Numbered from the stretch's first letter, positions 21,552 to 31,980 are shown. The stretch is 64,000 bases of DNA from Adiantum capillus-veneris (GCA_014529385.2 CM043956.1:61255120-61319119), one strand, 5' to 3'. The notes: generated by a model not told the origin, from the letters alone. Translations and numbers: made by a program.

Positions 21552-23139
21552 TGTGTGCTCCTTGAAGGCCTCGGTGTGGAGGAGCAGCACAGAGAAGAGG
21601 AGCGGCAGAAGAAGCAGCACCCTGCAACGTTTCTTAAACGTTGGCTTAAAGAGAAGCTGTTGTCGTCGACTCCCTTTGCATTGCAGCATTTCAAAAAGCT
21701 GCCCCTCCCCCCAACGCGCCTCCCTCCCTTGCCGGCAATCCACAAAGCTCCCCCTGCCACAAAGCTCCCCCTGCCCGCCTACGTTTTAGAACGCTGCAAT
21801 ATAGCGGCGCCGTAACCCCCTTGCAAAGAGCATTTTGAAACGCAGTACCCCTCCCTGCAGCGTTGCCCACCCCTTCGCGTTTTGAAACGCTGCTTGCGCT
21901 GTAGAATCTCCCCCTCCCGTAAGCGTTTTGACACGCTGGCAGCGATAGCTTTTTCAAAATCCTGTACCACCTTGGCCTCCCCCTTCTAGGCTCTGCGTTT
22001 TAAAATGCATACCCCCTTGTGCCCTTGACGACAAACTCGACCATGCCCCCTCTCCGCCGGCATTAAAGATTGCCCACTCCGGCAATAGTTTGACTTGACG
22101 ACGACAACCCCCAGAGTTGTCACAGTGACGGGGTCAAAGTTTCCATGGATTGGTAGGGACAGTTGAAGCCCATGTTTTGCTTACAAAGGCAACTTGGAGC
22201 TCAGTGGTCTTAGAGATCCTTAAGGATCAGCCTGGAAGGAGGGGTCTCTGGAGGCCTGTTCTTGGGGAGAAGTGCAAAATGGAGTGGATCGGCTTGGAAA
22301 GTGAAATTGCTTGGAGATTTACCGGCTTGGACGATTGGAGCGAGGAGATTGGAGCCCAAAGAGGGGTCGTGCCGAGCCTTCGGAGCAGCTTGGGCAATTT
22401 TTTATCGGCCTGGGTGGAACTCTTAGCCCTTGTTATGCACAGTTTATTGTGGAGCTTGGATTTGTTTGAGACCTACCACAGGGCAAACGTGCGAAGCGGC
22501 TATCGGTGAACAGAGTTTCGGGTTTCAGAGAGGGATAGCAGATTGTGCGGAGCCCATTGCGTGTGGAGTTCCCTTTGCGGTGGAGTTGTTGAAGCGGCTT
22601 GGATCTTTTTCGGCTTGGTTTGTACGACCAATTTTTCGGAGTGCGAGAAGGTACCCGAGTACCAGATCTTGCAACTTCAAAATGGCATCCCCTTGCTCGA
22701 GCACCCGTGACGACAGTGACCAAGACAACCAAAAGCTATGGATAACGGATCGTCAACCATCCATTTAGAGCCTATGCGTCGACATAGTTCTCAAGGAACC
22801 TGACAAATTGTTTGGCTCGAGTTTGTGAAAGTCAAAAGAAAATGGAGGAGTTCGCTAGAGGACAGCGGCAAAGGTCAGTTGGACAAGGATGGCAATACCA
22901 GTACTTAGTTAGCTGCCTCAATACACGGGAGGTACGACCACAGTCATGATTGTGATTCGACGCTTTGTTTGGCTCGAGAGTTTGAAGCCAAAGGCAAAAG
23001 CATGAACTCACAGGAAGACAAGGATAAAGGCAAGCTGGACAGAGATTACGGTAATAACGATTTGATAGAGGAGATCGGCATGGCACTCGTGGCGGTGGCC
23101 ACAGTGGCCTCGACGTCAGATTTCTAGTCATGACAGGTG
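21552..23139 (+). pseudogene. E4 leader and decayed gag
   Basis: A leader of about 1.1 kb with repeated GCGTTTTGAAACGC-like palindromes. It is followed by a copy of the E5 gag start region (ATGGCATCCCCTTGCTCGAG near 22681, matching ATGGTCCCCCCTTGCTCGAG of E5 at 32592) that is disrupted by stops. The end (TCAGATTTCTAGTCATGACAGG) matches the end of the E5 gag. No open reading frame here codes for a recognisable domain. Confidence 0.6.
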
Positions 23140-23429
23140 TGATGAGCGCGCAGCTGTGTGTGCAAGTGAAAGAGCACGCGAGGAAGTGTAGTGTGTGTGC
23201 AGAGAAGGGAGGCGAAGGCAGGCAGGAGAGGAAGCGCTAGCAGAAGAGAGAGGGCACGTAAGTTTCTCAAGGGGATAAGTGAGTGAGTTTTTTAAAAACT
23301 CACTATCCCTTTATTATTGATAAGGACCAATTTAATAAGTTAGTGGCCAAGTTCAATGTGAACTTGGCCAAAGGTTAGTAACCTTTAAAATGTACATTAA
23401 AGGGGGCCATTTGGGCCTTTAACCCAACA
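23140..23429 (-). repeat. EC 3' LTR
   Basis: A 290-bp direct repeat of 28228-28517, TGATGAGC...CCAACA. Followed by the polypurine tract at 23430. Confidence 0.95.
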
Positions 23430-23464
23430 ACCTCCCACTTAAAGGCATAAATGGCGCCTTTAAG

Positions 23465-24040
23465 CTACGTGACTCCCACCATCTCTATGCATAGATGATG
23501 TTGTGCTTTGGGTAAGCACTTAGTGAGAGCATCGGCTGGATTTTGTGATGTATGGACCTTAACCAATGTAATAAGGCCATCCTCAAGCACTTCTCGTATG
23601 AAGTGATACCACACATCAATATGCTTTGTGCGTGCATGAAATATGGCGTTCTTTGTCAGGCATATGGCACTGTGGCTATCACAACCAAGCATAGGTGCCT
23701 TGGCAGGCAAACCAAACTCACTGCATAGGCGTGCTAACCAAATAGCTTCTTTGGAAGCCTCAGTGGCTGAAATATATTCAGCCTCTGATGTAGACAATGC
23801 AACAATCTTTTGCAATCTAGAACACCATGAAACAGCACCTCCAGCAAGAGTAAATACATAGCCACTTGTGGATTTCCGTGTATCCACATCACCAGCCATG
23901 TCAGAGTCACAAAATCCCTTCAACTTCATTGGTCCTTTACTATAGCAGAGGCATTTGTTTTTAGTCCCTTTCAAGTACCTCATAATGGACTTCACTGCAT
24001 CCCAATGCAACCTGCCTGGATTAGCCATAAACCGGCTCAC
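23465..24040 (-). CDS. EC RNase H
   Basis: The C-terminal RNase H of the copia polyprotein, about 190 residues. The catalytic Asp is in FCDSDMAGD, the Glu in STSEAEYI and the second Asp in GCDSHSAI, with the final HIDVWYHFIRE and ADALTKCLP block. It removes the RNA strand during reverse transcription. It is in another frame from the RT ORF, the shift lying at about 24037. The stop is only about 35 bp from the 3' LTR, as usual for copia. Confidence 0.92.
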   Translation of the reverse strand: MSRFMANPGRLHWDAVKSIMRYLKGTKNKCLCYSKGPMKLKGFCDSDMAGDVDTRKSTSGYVFTLAGGAVSWCSRLQKIVALSTSEAEYISATEASKEAIWLARLCSEFGLPAKAPMLGCDSHSAICLTKNAIFHARTKHIDVWYHFIREVLEDGLITLVKVHTSQNPADALTKCLPKAQHHLCIEMVGVT

Positions 24041-25440
24041 ACCTCCACTGCATGGGCTATGTCAGGCCTAGTAGCAACCATAGCATACATAAGTGAACCA
24101 CAAGCTGAAACATAAGGCACACTTTGCATGTCATTGGCTTCTTCCTTTGACTTGGGACAATCCTTCTTGGAGATTTTAACATATGGCTGTAATGGCACAC
24201 CAAGAGGCTTTGCTTCAGCCATGTTAAATCTGTCCAGCACCTTTTCAATGTACTTTTCTCGCGACAAATACAATAGGCGCTTGTCTCTTTGCCGTGTAAT
24301 ACGCACTCCAAGTATATGTTCAGCTGCCCCAAGGTCTTTCATTGAAAACGCAGATTTCAGCTGCCCTTTAAGAGCATCAACAGTGCTTCTTTTCTTTGCA
24401 GCTATCAACATATCGTCTACATAAAGCACAAGGATAATAGGGCTGCCATCCTCATCATGTTTGGTATACAAACAATGGTTTGCATGGCTTCTTTTGTAAC
24501 CATGTTTAAGCATGAAGCGATCAAACTTCTTGTACCACTGTCTACATGATTGTTTCAGCCCATACAAGATTCTATTGAGCATACATACCAAATGTTCATT
24601 GCCAGGGATGACAAAACCCTCGGGTTGCTTCATGTAAAGCTCTTCTTCCACATCACCATGCAAGAAAGCGGTATGTACATCCATTTGGTCCATTTCCAAA
24701 TCAAGAGCAGCCACTATGGTAAACAGTACACGCAAAGTGGTCATCTTCACAACAGAAGAGAACACCTCCTGAAAGTCTATGCCCTTGGTTTGAACATATC
24801 TCTTTGCCACAAGCCTTGCCTTATACTTGGGTTTTGCATCAACAGTTTTGATTTTATACACCCATTTGTTAGGAATAGCCTTCCTTCCTTTGGGCAATTC
24901 AACCAAATCCCAAGTATGATTAGCATGCAAAGCTTTAATCTCTTCCTGCATAGCAAGCCCCCACTTGTCGTTGTGCTCACATGTCTTTGCCTCTTTATAC
25001 GTAAGAGGCTCTCCCTCATCTGTCAACATAATGTAATGCAAAGAGGGGTCATATCGACTCATAGGCCGTCTTTGACGAGTAGACCGCCTCACCCAATGAT
25101 CCACATTATCCGGCAATGGGTTTACATCAGGTGGCACGACAAAATCATCTACAATGGGCTGCTGTACATCATTTTCAGCATTTTTTCTTGGCTGCAAATG
25201 CCCTTCAGGAGCCTCAATTTGCTGTCCAATATCATCTGGCTCAAACACCACTGGATCATCTACATTTTCAGCCATTTGTGGTGCATCCTGAGGGTCAAAA
25301 ATAGGCCTAACAGGTGGTTGGTCATGCTGAAATTTCACCCTTTTATGGTCATGCTTTGAGGCACAATTGTTTTGAAGCAGCCTTGCCTCATTAAAAACAA
25401 CATCCCGGCTGCGTACACCCTTTTGAGCTGAGGTAGCCAA
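24037..25440 (-). CDS. EC reverse transcriptase (RVT_2)
   Basis: Copia-type reverse transcriptase, about 467 residues. After an acidic Pro-rich linker (residues 1-110) come WGLAMQEEIKAL, the motif ALDLEMDQMDVHTAFLHGD with a catalytic Asp, QPEGFV, YGLKQSCRQWY and the active-site YVDDMLIAA. It ends in the connection domain (SVPYVSACGSLMYAMVATRPDIAHA). One change from family consensus is visible, RYVQTKGIDF where Gly usually stands for Arg. The N-terminus overlaps the integrase tail in another frame. Confidence 0.93.
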   Translation of the reverse strand: MATSAQKGVRSRDVVFNEARLLQNNCASKHDHKRVKFQHDQPPVRPIFDPQDAPQMAENVDDPVVFEPDDIGQQIEAPEGHLQPRKNAENDVQQPIVDDFVVPPDVNPLPDNVDHWVRRSTRQRRPMSRYDPSLHYIMLTDEGEPLTYKEAKTCEHNDKWGLAMQEEIKALHANHTWDLVELPKGRKAIPNKWVYKIKTVDAKPKYKARLVAKRYVQTKGIDFQEVFSSVVKMTTLRVLFTIVAALDLEMDQMDVHTAFLHGDVEEELYMKQPEGFVIPGNEHLVCMLNRILYGLKQSCRQWYKKFDRFMLKHGYKRSHANHCLYTKHDEDGSPIILVLYVDDMLIAAKKRSTVDALKGQLKSAFSMKDLGAAEHILGVRITRQRDKRLLYLSREKYIEKVLDRFNMAEAKPLGVPLQPYVKISKKDCPKSKEEANDMQSVPYVSACGSLMYAMVATRPDIAHAVEV

Positions 25441-26492
25441 ATCCTGTAACCCATTTCGTCTTCTTCACCATATCCCATGAAGAGGCCTTTAATGGACTTC
25501 GCATCTAGTTTACTCCTCAACTCAGGTCTAACATGCACAAAAGCTTCGCAACCAAAAATGCATAAGTGATCTTATGAAGCAGGCTTGCCAAACCAAACCT
25601 CTTCAGGGATTTCACCTTTCAAAGACATGTGAGGGGATCGATTGCATATATGCACTGCAGTTTTCAAAGCTTCTCCCCAAAATCCATGAGAGAGATTAGC
25701 TGTGGACAGCATGCATCTCACCGTCTCACAAAGTGTCCTATTGAATCTTTCAGCTACACCATTAGAAGAGGGGCTGTATGGCACAGTAAGCTCCCTCTTA
25801 ATGCCCAAATTTTCACAAAACTTGTTAAATTTAGCACTTGTGTACTCCCCCCCATTGTCTGTACGCAAGCATTTTAGCTTTCTACCAGTTTGGGTGGTCA
25901 CAAATGCATGAAATCTTTTAAACTCAGCAAAGGCTTCATCCTTAGACTTAAGCAAATAAACCCAAATTTTCCTAGAATGATCATCAACATAGGAGACAAA
26001 ATAACATGCACCACCCATAGACTTAGTAGGCATGCTACATACATCAGAATGTACAAGATCAAGCACACAAGATTTACGAGAGACACCAAAGTAATAAGAA
26101 CACTTTACTTGCTTGCCATATTGACATTCATTACAAAAATCAAGCTTTGTGCCTTTAGCATCAAGCTTGTTCAAAGTACAAAGCTTAGAAAGGTCCTTTT
26201 GGCTCATATGGCCAAGCCTCTTGTGCCACAACTCCATGTGAGAGTTAATTTCAGCCAATGCAATAAACTTGCCCAACACGGCCTTTCCATGCATGCAGTA
26301 AAGTGTCCCTTTCTTTGTGCCCTTTACAATCAACCTTGAGCCTTTGGTCATTTTCCATGATCCTCTCTCAAACAAGATGCTGTAACCATGCATATCCATC
26401 TGGCCAATAGAAAGCAGACTCTTCTTGATTCCCGGCACATATCTAACATCATGCAAGACAAGCTCATTTGTGCTATCTATGGAGAGATGCAC
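25335..26492 (-). CDS. EC integrase
   Basis: GAG-pre-integrase zinc module (WHKRLGHMS with CNECQYGK), then the rve core with Asp in DLVHSDVCS, Asp in RTDNGGEY and Glu in GVAERFNRT. The frame is open from 26492 to 25572, where a TAA interrupts it. It continues in the same frame to 25335 with the C-terminal part (HVRPELRSKLDAKSIKGLFMGY). A frameshift then leads into the RT ORF. The mutation at 25572 is a single-codon change in an otherwise conserved stretch. Confidence 0.9.
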
Positions 26493-26987
26493 AGTGCCAA
26501 TACCCTCAATGGAACAGCATGATTGTTTCCAAGGTATACATGGCCACGCTTGCCTACATCAAAAGTAGAGAAACACTCCTTGATAGGTGTCACATGAAAT
26601 GAAGCATCGGAATCAACAATTCAAGTCTGGGACAATGCATCATTGACAGTCAACAAAGCATCAATAAGATCACTCTTGGTGATCTGCATGTCCTGTGAAT
26701 GAACATTGAGAGAGGCATCATAGTCATAAGCATCATCATCTGACAAAGTGGCCTTTCCTGCCACATTGATACCAAGTCACATCACCCTTGCCTTTGCTTG
26801 CATTTCCCCTTTCTTTACTCTTACTCTTACTCCTTTGTGCATAAGCATTCTTTTTTGTCCTGCCTCTAACCATGTTGGCAGAGCTGCCTCTCTCTCCGCT
26901 TGCTTTCCTCCTGATTTCTTCATTCAAGATAGAACCCCTAACACCATCAAAGGTCAAATTGGGGTTATTGGACAACGAAACCACCAA
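26493..26987 (-). pseudogene. EC zinc knuckle and protease region (broken)
   Basis: 26736-26987 codes for a basic Gag tail that ends in a degenerate CCHC knuckle (YQCGRKGHF, in which the first Cys is Tyr). A stop follows. The protease lies at about 26500-26736 in more than one frame. The active-site block is near 26610-26640, where the minus strand reads a DSDASFH-like sequence. It cannot be translated as one piece. Confidence 0.6.
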
Positions 26988-26993
26988 AGTTTC

Positions 26994-27472
26994 TCATGAC
27001 TCAAGTAAGGTCATAAGCAAGAATATAGCTTTCAGCTTATCATCAGAAGGGGGCAAGCCAAAATCCTGTAACTGCGACGAAGTACCTGCGAACAATGACA
27101 AGTGCTCTGCCGCGCTCTTGGACTCATCTAGTTGCGTGCCAACAAGTTTTCGCATCAAGTGCACCTGGTTGACAGGCGTTGTATTTTCATACATTTCCTT
27201 AACTTCTCCCACACATCAAAAGCAATCATGAGACCTTTCACATCAATGACGATCTCATCTGTCATGGCCATTTTAATGTATGTAACGGCTTTCCTGTTCA
27301 TGCTAACCCATGCTTCATCTGTCATATTCTGTGGCTTCACATGTTCAAGTGCCCCTTCGCAATCCTTAAGAAATAGGATTCCCTGAATCCTGTCTTTCCA
27401 AAGATCAAAACTTATTCCATCGAACCTCCTAATCTCGAAGAGGTTCTTCACATCCGAAGAAGATGAGGCCAT
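26994..27472 (-). CDS. EC gag (frameshifted)
   Basis: Copia Gag from ATG 27472. The first 105 residues contain the conserved FDGISFDLWKDRIQGIL (UBN2/DUF4219-like) start. A frameshift near 27180-27210 moves to the frame 26994-27212, which has VKEMYENTTPVNQVHLMRKLVG and a stop TGA near 26994. Between the 5' LTR and the ATG there is a 740-bp leader (27485-28212) without genes. Confidence 0.82.
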
Positions 27473-28213
27473 AGCTGCAGGAAATAAGAGGGATAATACG
27501 CTGAATTTTTGGGCAAAATGCGCAAAAATCGGAGTATAGCCTCACAGAGATGTGCACTACAACTCCAAATGGTCACAGGAGCACTTTGGGGCAAAATAGG
27601 ACGATTTGGGCACAAAATTCAATTTTTGAAATTTATGCGCAAGAAATTTCAGCGAGCGAATTTGTGCTCGAAAACAACGAATTTAGTTGTTTTTAACCTC
27701 AGAAGACATACATAAGGCTAATACACAGCCTTTAGAAGCATGCAAGCACAAAAGCCCCAATTTGTAGCATCAAAATTGCATGAAATTGAGCCACAGATGG
27801 TCATACATCGACAAAATTTGTCAAATGTGCGTGGATTGCATCTATTTGCACTTTCCCCAATGTAATCGCACCATAAAAACACTTGCAAAAACCTGCGTAA
27901 ATCTGAAATTTGCTTAAAACCTGTTTTAGGGCTTGTTTTTTGGCAATTTCAGGGTTTTCGGGTAGCGGAGACTTAGCAAAAATATCCCCACACCTTAATA
28001 CATCATTTGCAAAACCTGTATTTTGCTGTCATAACCTGTAATTTCCTGTTTTTGACCTAATTTCAGCCTGTTTTAGGTCAATTTTGGTTGCCGGGAGCTC
28101 TCTAGTGTTCGGGGACGAGTTCTTTGGCGAGGAAATTGCAAAATCTCGCGTGAAAGTTGACCTTCTGTGGCTGAAATTCAGCGTTTGCAGGTTTGGGGAC
28201 AAACCCTAATCGG

Positions 28214-28225
28214 GCTTTGATACCA
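28214..28225 (-). other. EC primer-binding site
   Basis: The minus strand reads TGGTATCAAAGC two bases from the 5' LTR. This is the initiator tRNA-Met type with one change from TGGTATCAGAGC. Confidence 0.82.
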
Positions 28226-28227
28226 GT

Positions 28228-28517
28228 TGATGAGCGCGCAGCGGTGTGGGCAAGTGAAAGAGCACGCGAGGAAGTGCAGTGTGTGTGCAGAGAAGGGAGG
28301 CGAAGGCAAGCAGGAGAGGAAGCGCTAGCAGAAGAGAGAGGACACGTAAGTTTCTCAAGGGGATAAGTGAGTGAGTTTTTTAAAAACTCACTATCCCTTT
28401 ATTATTGTATAAGGACCATTCAATAAGTTAGTGGCCAAGTTCAATGTGAACTTGGCCAAAGGTTAGTAACCTTTAAAATGTACATTAAAGGGGGCCATTT
28501 GGGCCTTTAACCCAACA
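28228..28517 (-). repeat. EC 5' LTR
   Basis: A 290-bp repeat of 23140-23429 followed by target duplication AGGTG. Confidence 0.95.
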
Positions 28518-28757
28518 AGGTGTCACCACTAGCTTCACCCAGAGAGAGGCTTGTGAGTGGCAGAGAGGGGCAAGCAATGCTTCCTAATTAATTTGGGCCC
28601 TTGTGTTGGAGTTCAAGTTATTGGTGTTTGGACCCGTAGGTCGGAGTTCAATGCACATGCATCTGGCAGGGAACCAATCAGACGTCTAAAACACTATGGA
28701 TGGGCTAACCAATTCATTGTTGTTGGTCAGATTATGGATAGGATGTGTTCCAGTAGG
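28518..28757 (+). pseudogene. E4 3' internal ORF remnant
   Basis: Matches E5 33478-33720 at most bases. The plus frame at 28557-28760 has the same residues as the E5 ORF, including VGVQVIGVW, FNAHASGREPIRRLK and IMDRMC. I do not recognise the protein. See E5 at 33478. Confidence 0.6.
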
Positions 28758-29118
28758 TCATTATCTATATGTATTTAGAATAGAGGGTTTCAGATTACAT
28801 CATACTTGTCTGTGTGTATTCCATCTTTCTGCTGCTTCCATGCAACTCCGGGAGAGGGTAGAGTGTAGCGGCAAGGGTGGGAGGCTCACAACCTTCGGGT
28901 CGTGGATTTTTTTTTTGCTCTGATACCACTGTAAGGATTCTAGTTGCTAATCCTTCATTAAAAATCTTTCATTAATTACTTAAACTCATGATTAAGACTT
29001 AAGAAACTTGAACTGTACTCGGAAACAAGACTAGAAGACTCTGTGTTGATTGATTGAAAGTGTGATACAAGGGCTCCTTATATAGGAGACGAATAGGTAC
29101 ATATGAAAAGGTATGTCT

Positions 29119-29124
<6 letters not shown>
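28758..29124 (-). mobile_element. Truncated LTR element (LTR, PBS and short internal part)
   Basis: A PBS complementary to tRNA-Met (minus TGGTATCAGAGC, 28917-28928) abuts an LTR starting TGTAAGG at 28930. The LTR probably ends near 29124 and has a TATA-like CTCCTATATAAGG on the minus strand near 29080. The internal part left of the PBS is only about 160 bp before it meets E4 sequence. No coding domain is left. Confidence 0.65.

Positions 29125-29178
<54 letters not shown>
29125..29178. repeat. (GA)n microsatellite
   Basis: About 27 GA units next to the 3' end of the LINE fragment. Confidence 0.95.
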
Positions 29179-29181
<3 letters not shown>

Positions 29182-29838
29182 AATGAAATGAAATGTTATA
29201 TTAACGTCTTCAAAAGGCCAAAATGACCTATGAGGCCAAACTGTTACAAAGTTGTGAATCTGATACCATGCGTGGGTACAAAAGACTAGAACAAAAATAC
29301 TACTACTACAGTACTACTACTAGAATCCATCCTCATCTGCACTCTGGATGTCGAGAGAGTATGGCTTGAATCCTCTGCTGTAGTCTCCGTCGATGCTGTG
29401 TAGACCCTCTCCTCAATCGTGGCCGTCTGGATCTCCGTAGCTCCAGTGCTTGGTCGATGAGAGTGCCGGTAGTGGTCGAATGAGTGTGGGCGGAGCTCTG
29501 CAGTGATGGCTGCTCCTCTGGCTGTCCCATATCTAGTGAGAAAAAAATCTGTAATCCGTCTCTGGGACTGTCTCTCTCTAGCTCTCCCCAGTAAAGTGTC
29601 TCTATATCTGTGTAACTCAAGTAGATATAGCCCAAGACATCTCTGATCCTCATAACTCATGACCCTAGAGAAAGGACCGAAACCCTCTCTGAATAAGCAG
29701 TGGAAACGGCCCCGAATCTCATAGTACACTGTGCAATGACATACGTAATGTAGCTCTGTCTGTGGCTCTAGCTGGCATAAACGGCATATCCTGTTGTCTG
29801 CTGGTATCCCTCTGAATCTACCAGTCTCAATCTCCAGC

Positions 29839-29843
<5 letters not shown>
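29179..29843 (-). mobile_element. 5'-truncated LINE with C-terminal zinc knuckle
   Basis: The minus-strand ORF 29286-29843 begins in a (CT)n tract. It codes for the C-terminal end of a non-LTR reverse transcriptase: RGIPADNRICRLC, then HYVCHC and YYEIRGRFH, the CxxC...HxxxC knuckle following RT in jockey/CR1/Tx1-like LINEs. After the stop comes a 3' UTR of about 110 bp ending with repeated CATTT units (minus strand). The element is only about 660 bp, as expected from incomplete target-primed reverse transcription. It lies between two (GA)n tracts. Confidence 0.7.

Positions 29844-29884
<41 letters not shown>
29844..29884. repeat. (GA)n microsatellite
   Basis: About 20 GA units at the 5' (right) side of the LINE fragment and just before the splice acceptor of the downstream gene. 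Confidence 0.95.
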
Positions 29885-29887
<3 letters not shown>

Positions 29888-29896
29888 ATTTCACAG

Positions 29897-30802
29897 ATTT
29901 GAAGCGTACCAAACAATTAGAAGATGTACTTTACATGTTGAGAGATGTGCTTCCTGGATCAGTCTGTAAATTCGGAATGGATGAGAAGTTGTTGGAGGCA
30001 TGGAGGCTTGTGTATCATGACGTCAAGGTCCAAGACTCACTTGTCTGTCTTCAAGGAAAGGACAAGTGCGCCCTTGCCATAGTATAGATTATATTGAATG
30101 TAATTTGCTTAGTCTAAACATAGGTCAAACAATGTCTTAATAGGTTGCTTGCCTGGTTACAAACTCTGGCAGCCGCAAATGCTCAATTGAACCTCCTTGA
30201 TATATATGCTGAGAGGATTGCGACACAACCTGGTAAGTCACCCATGTTGCAATTGTTCGGGTTGTTTTTCTTGGAGGGAGGGAAGGGAGAGGTCTTTTTT
30301 GCTGGCAGAGGCTTCTTTCAGAGTTTGTGAAAGTGGAGTGTATTGCTTTTTTTCTCTTTCAACTTCACAGAGAAAACTGTGCCTTTTTGTATTCCAGGCA
30401 AAGATTGCATATATGCCATCTGGACCCTTTCGATTCCAGGAAAGTTGCAATCGACTGCGAATCCTTCTATTTTTGAAGGTGAAGAAAGTTTCCAACGAGA
30501 ATTGAGCCTCTCTGGAGAATCCAAGTTTGATATTGATGGAACTGGCCAGGTATGAACAACACCAGGATTATGCAGCACACAAGTTTTTGGTTTTAAGTGG
30601 TCACACTACATGCAGGCACATTTTCATAAGAAACAAACAGACATTGAGCTGGCATCTTAATGCACACTAATTATTATTACTTTTTGTGTAGGTGGTCTCA
30701 GTTGTGTCCAAGTGGTATGTACCAAGTGGAGGGGAGGAGAAGCTGGAACTAGCAAAGAAGTGTCTCATTTCATTACTGCACAAGCATATGCACAACTCAT
30801 GA
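29897..30802 (+). CDS. 3' exons of an unidentified gene, possibly NTF2-like
   Basis: Four exons fit together in one frame: 29897-30081, 30124-30232, 30398-30549, 30692-30802 (stop TGA). Junctions have GT and AG. The first intron would be only 42 nt, short for a plant. The protein part is about 185 residues. The first half is helical, with LLEAWRLVYHDVKVQD. The end, YAIWTLSIPG then LSLSGESKFDID, GQVVSVVSKWYVP, has the pattern of the NTF2-like/DUF2358 fold (beta strands ending in a Gly-x-Val-x-x-x-x-x-x-Trp strand). That assignment is tentative. The 5' exons are not recognised; the gene may start upstream of the repeat block or be truncated. Confidence 0.55.
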
Positions 30803-31706
30803 GCAGGAAGGCTTTTTATGGCTGCTTTTGGCCTTTAGCCTGGCCAAGGTCACGGTGGACGTCGAACTCCTCACTTAGTTTGGATGTTGGCAAGATTCAT
30901 GGAATCCACTTTCTATCAGGATCCTATGCCCCTGTGGTTTGTTCAGTTTTCTTCACCGCCAGGATCCTAGTCTTCCATAGGTAGCGCCTTGTTTCTTCCG
31001 TTTATCTCCATCGGCTGTGGGAGCAATTATACCTATGATTGCTTTGTAGAAGTTGTGGGCTTGATGACAGGTTGATGTGTGCAATTCAGCCAGTTCACTT
31101 ACAACCTGGTTTGGGGACTGCTTTGTATTAGGCTTGGCCACCGCCAAAACACGAGCAGTAAATGCTTGGAAAGGGATGGTGCTCCTTTTACCAATGCAGA
31201 TATAGCTCCATCTTTCGCTTGTATTTATTACATGCAGGCTTGTCAGCACATCCTTGCTGTTGCTAATGCTCAAGTCCAGCATTTTTCATCCTGTTGAACT
31301 TTGATAAAAAGTGTGTGTGTGTTGCTTCTTGGCCTTTATCAGTTGCTGAAGTAGGCAATTAGGCAAGATTTTAAGAAGCTTTTACATGGAGTGGGGTGTG
31401 TGATTTCTTGTTTACGTTGTGTAGAGTGTCGCACTAAATCCTGCGGGTGTTAAATTTGCTAGTTACTCTTGCCTTTCATTCTCTTTTTGTTCTTGCAACA
31501 ATCATTACTATATTTAGCTATTGCACGAGGGAGGCATCTCAGGGTGAAGACCCTTCTTAGCTCGTCTACTAGGGCTCTTACTTGCATGGCCAAACCCAGG
31601 CATTGTACCAAAGAAGATGAAAGTCAAGTATGTTTTCTCCACATCTTATAGGAGAAATGTGTTGTCTAATAAATGAAGGATTCTCTAATTTCAATAGAGG
31701 AACATC
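30803..31706 (+). other. 3' flank of the 29.9-kb gene
   Basis: About 900 bp with no firm gene. A plus-strand reading at about 31495-31632 ends at a CAA|GTATGT donor-like site and could be an exon, but I cannot link it to anything. AATAAA-like motifs lie near 31667. Confidence 0.35.
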
Positions 31707-31896
31707 TGTTAGAGTTTTGGCATCTCAAGTGAGCTGCCCAATGTGATCCCATTATTTCGTTTGGCTTTTAGGTATTTATTTTACTTATTTGCCAAAGTCT
31801 TGGGTAGGGCAATTTACTGAGGTTATGATATAAGCAACCCCTTGCCTCCATTGTATACACATTTAGTTATTCATTGCCAAGGTTGATTGGTTCAGG

Positions 31897-31944
<48 letters not shown>

Positions 31945-31980
31945 CTTGGTCTCTACGCTTTCGCATCGTCGACTTTGACA
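31707..31980 (+). repeat. E5 left LTR
   Basis: 274 bp, with (CT)n at about 31897-31942 followed by CCCCTTGGTCTCTAC and ending GACTTTGACA. The PBS follows at 31981-31992. Confidence 0.93.

Larger units (their letters stand above)
23140..28517 (-). mobile_element. EC: Ty1/copia retrotransposon (Tork-like)
   Basis: A complete 5.4-kb element with two 290-bp LTRs (TGATGAGC...CCAACA), a polypurine tract (minus AAGTGGGAGGT, 23430-23440), a tRNA-Met type PBS and a perfect 5-bp target duplication AGGTG (23135-23139 and 28518-28522). The domain order gag, protease, integrase, RT, RNase H defines Ty1/copia. RNase H motifs (ALSTSEAEYI, GDVDTRKSTSGY) resemble Tork/Tnt1. LTRs differ at about eight sites by eye. 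Several stops and frameshifts make this copy defective. Confidence 0.95.
21266..28757 (+). mobile_element. E4: gag-only copia-type element, interrupted by EC
   Basis: A relative of E5. The left LTR, PBS, leader with palindromes and a decayed gag lie at 21266-23139. The 3' internal part resumes at 28518-28757, where it matches E5 at about 33478-33720. The element EC at 23140-28517 splits it, with AGGTG repeated on both sides. The 3' end of E4 is lost at about 28757, where a different LTR element begins, so no right LTR is present. Confidence 0.85.

Noticed and set aside
24550-25359. A 269-codon plus-strand frame
   Set aside because: It is antisense to the EC reverse transcriptase and has the composition of a mirror frame.
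28860-28930. A tRNA-derived SINE (CAACCTTCGGGTCGTGG resembling a B box)
   Set aside because: No A box at the proper distance. The sequence is the internal part next to a PBS of a truncated LTR element.
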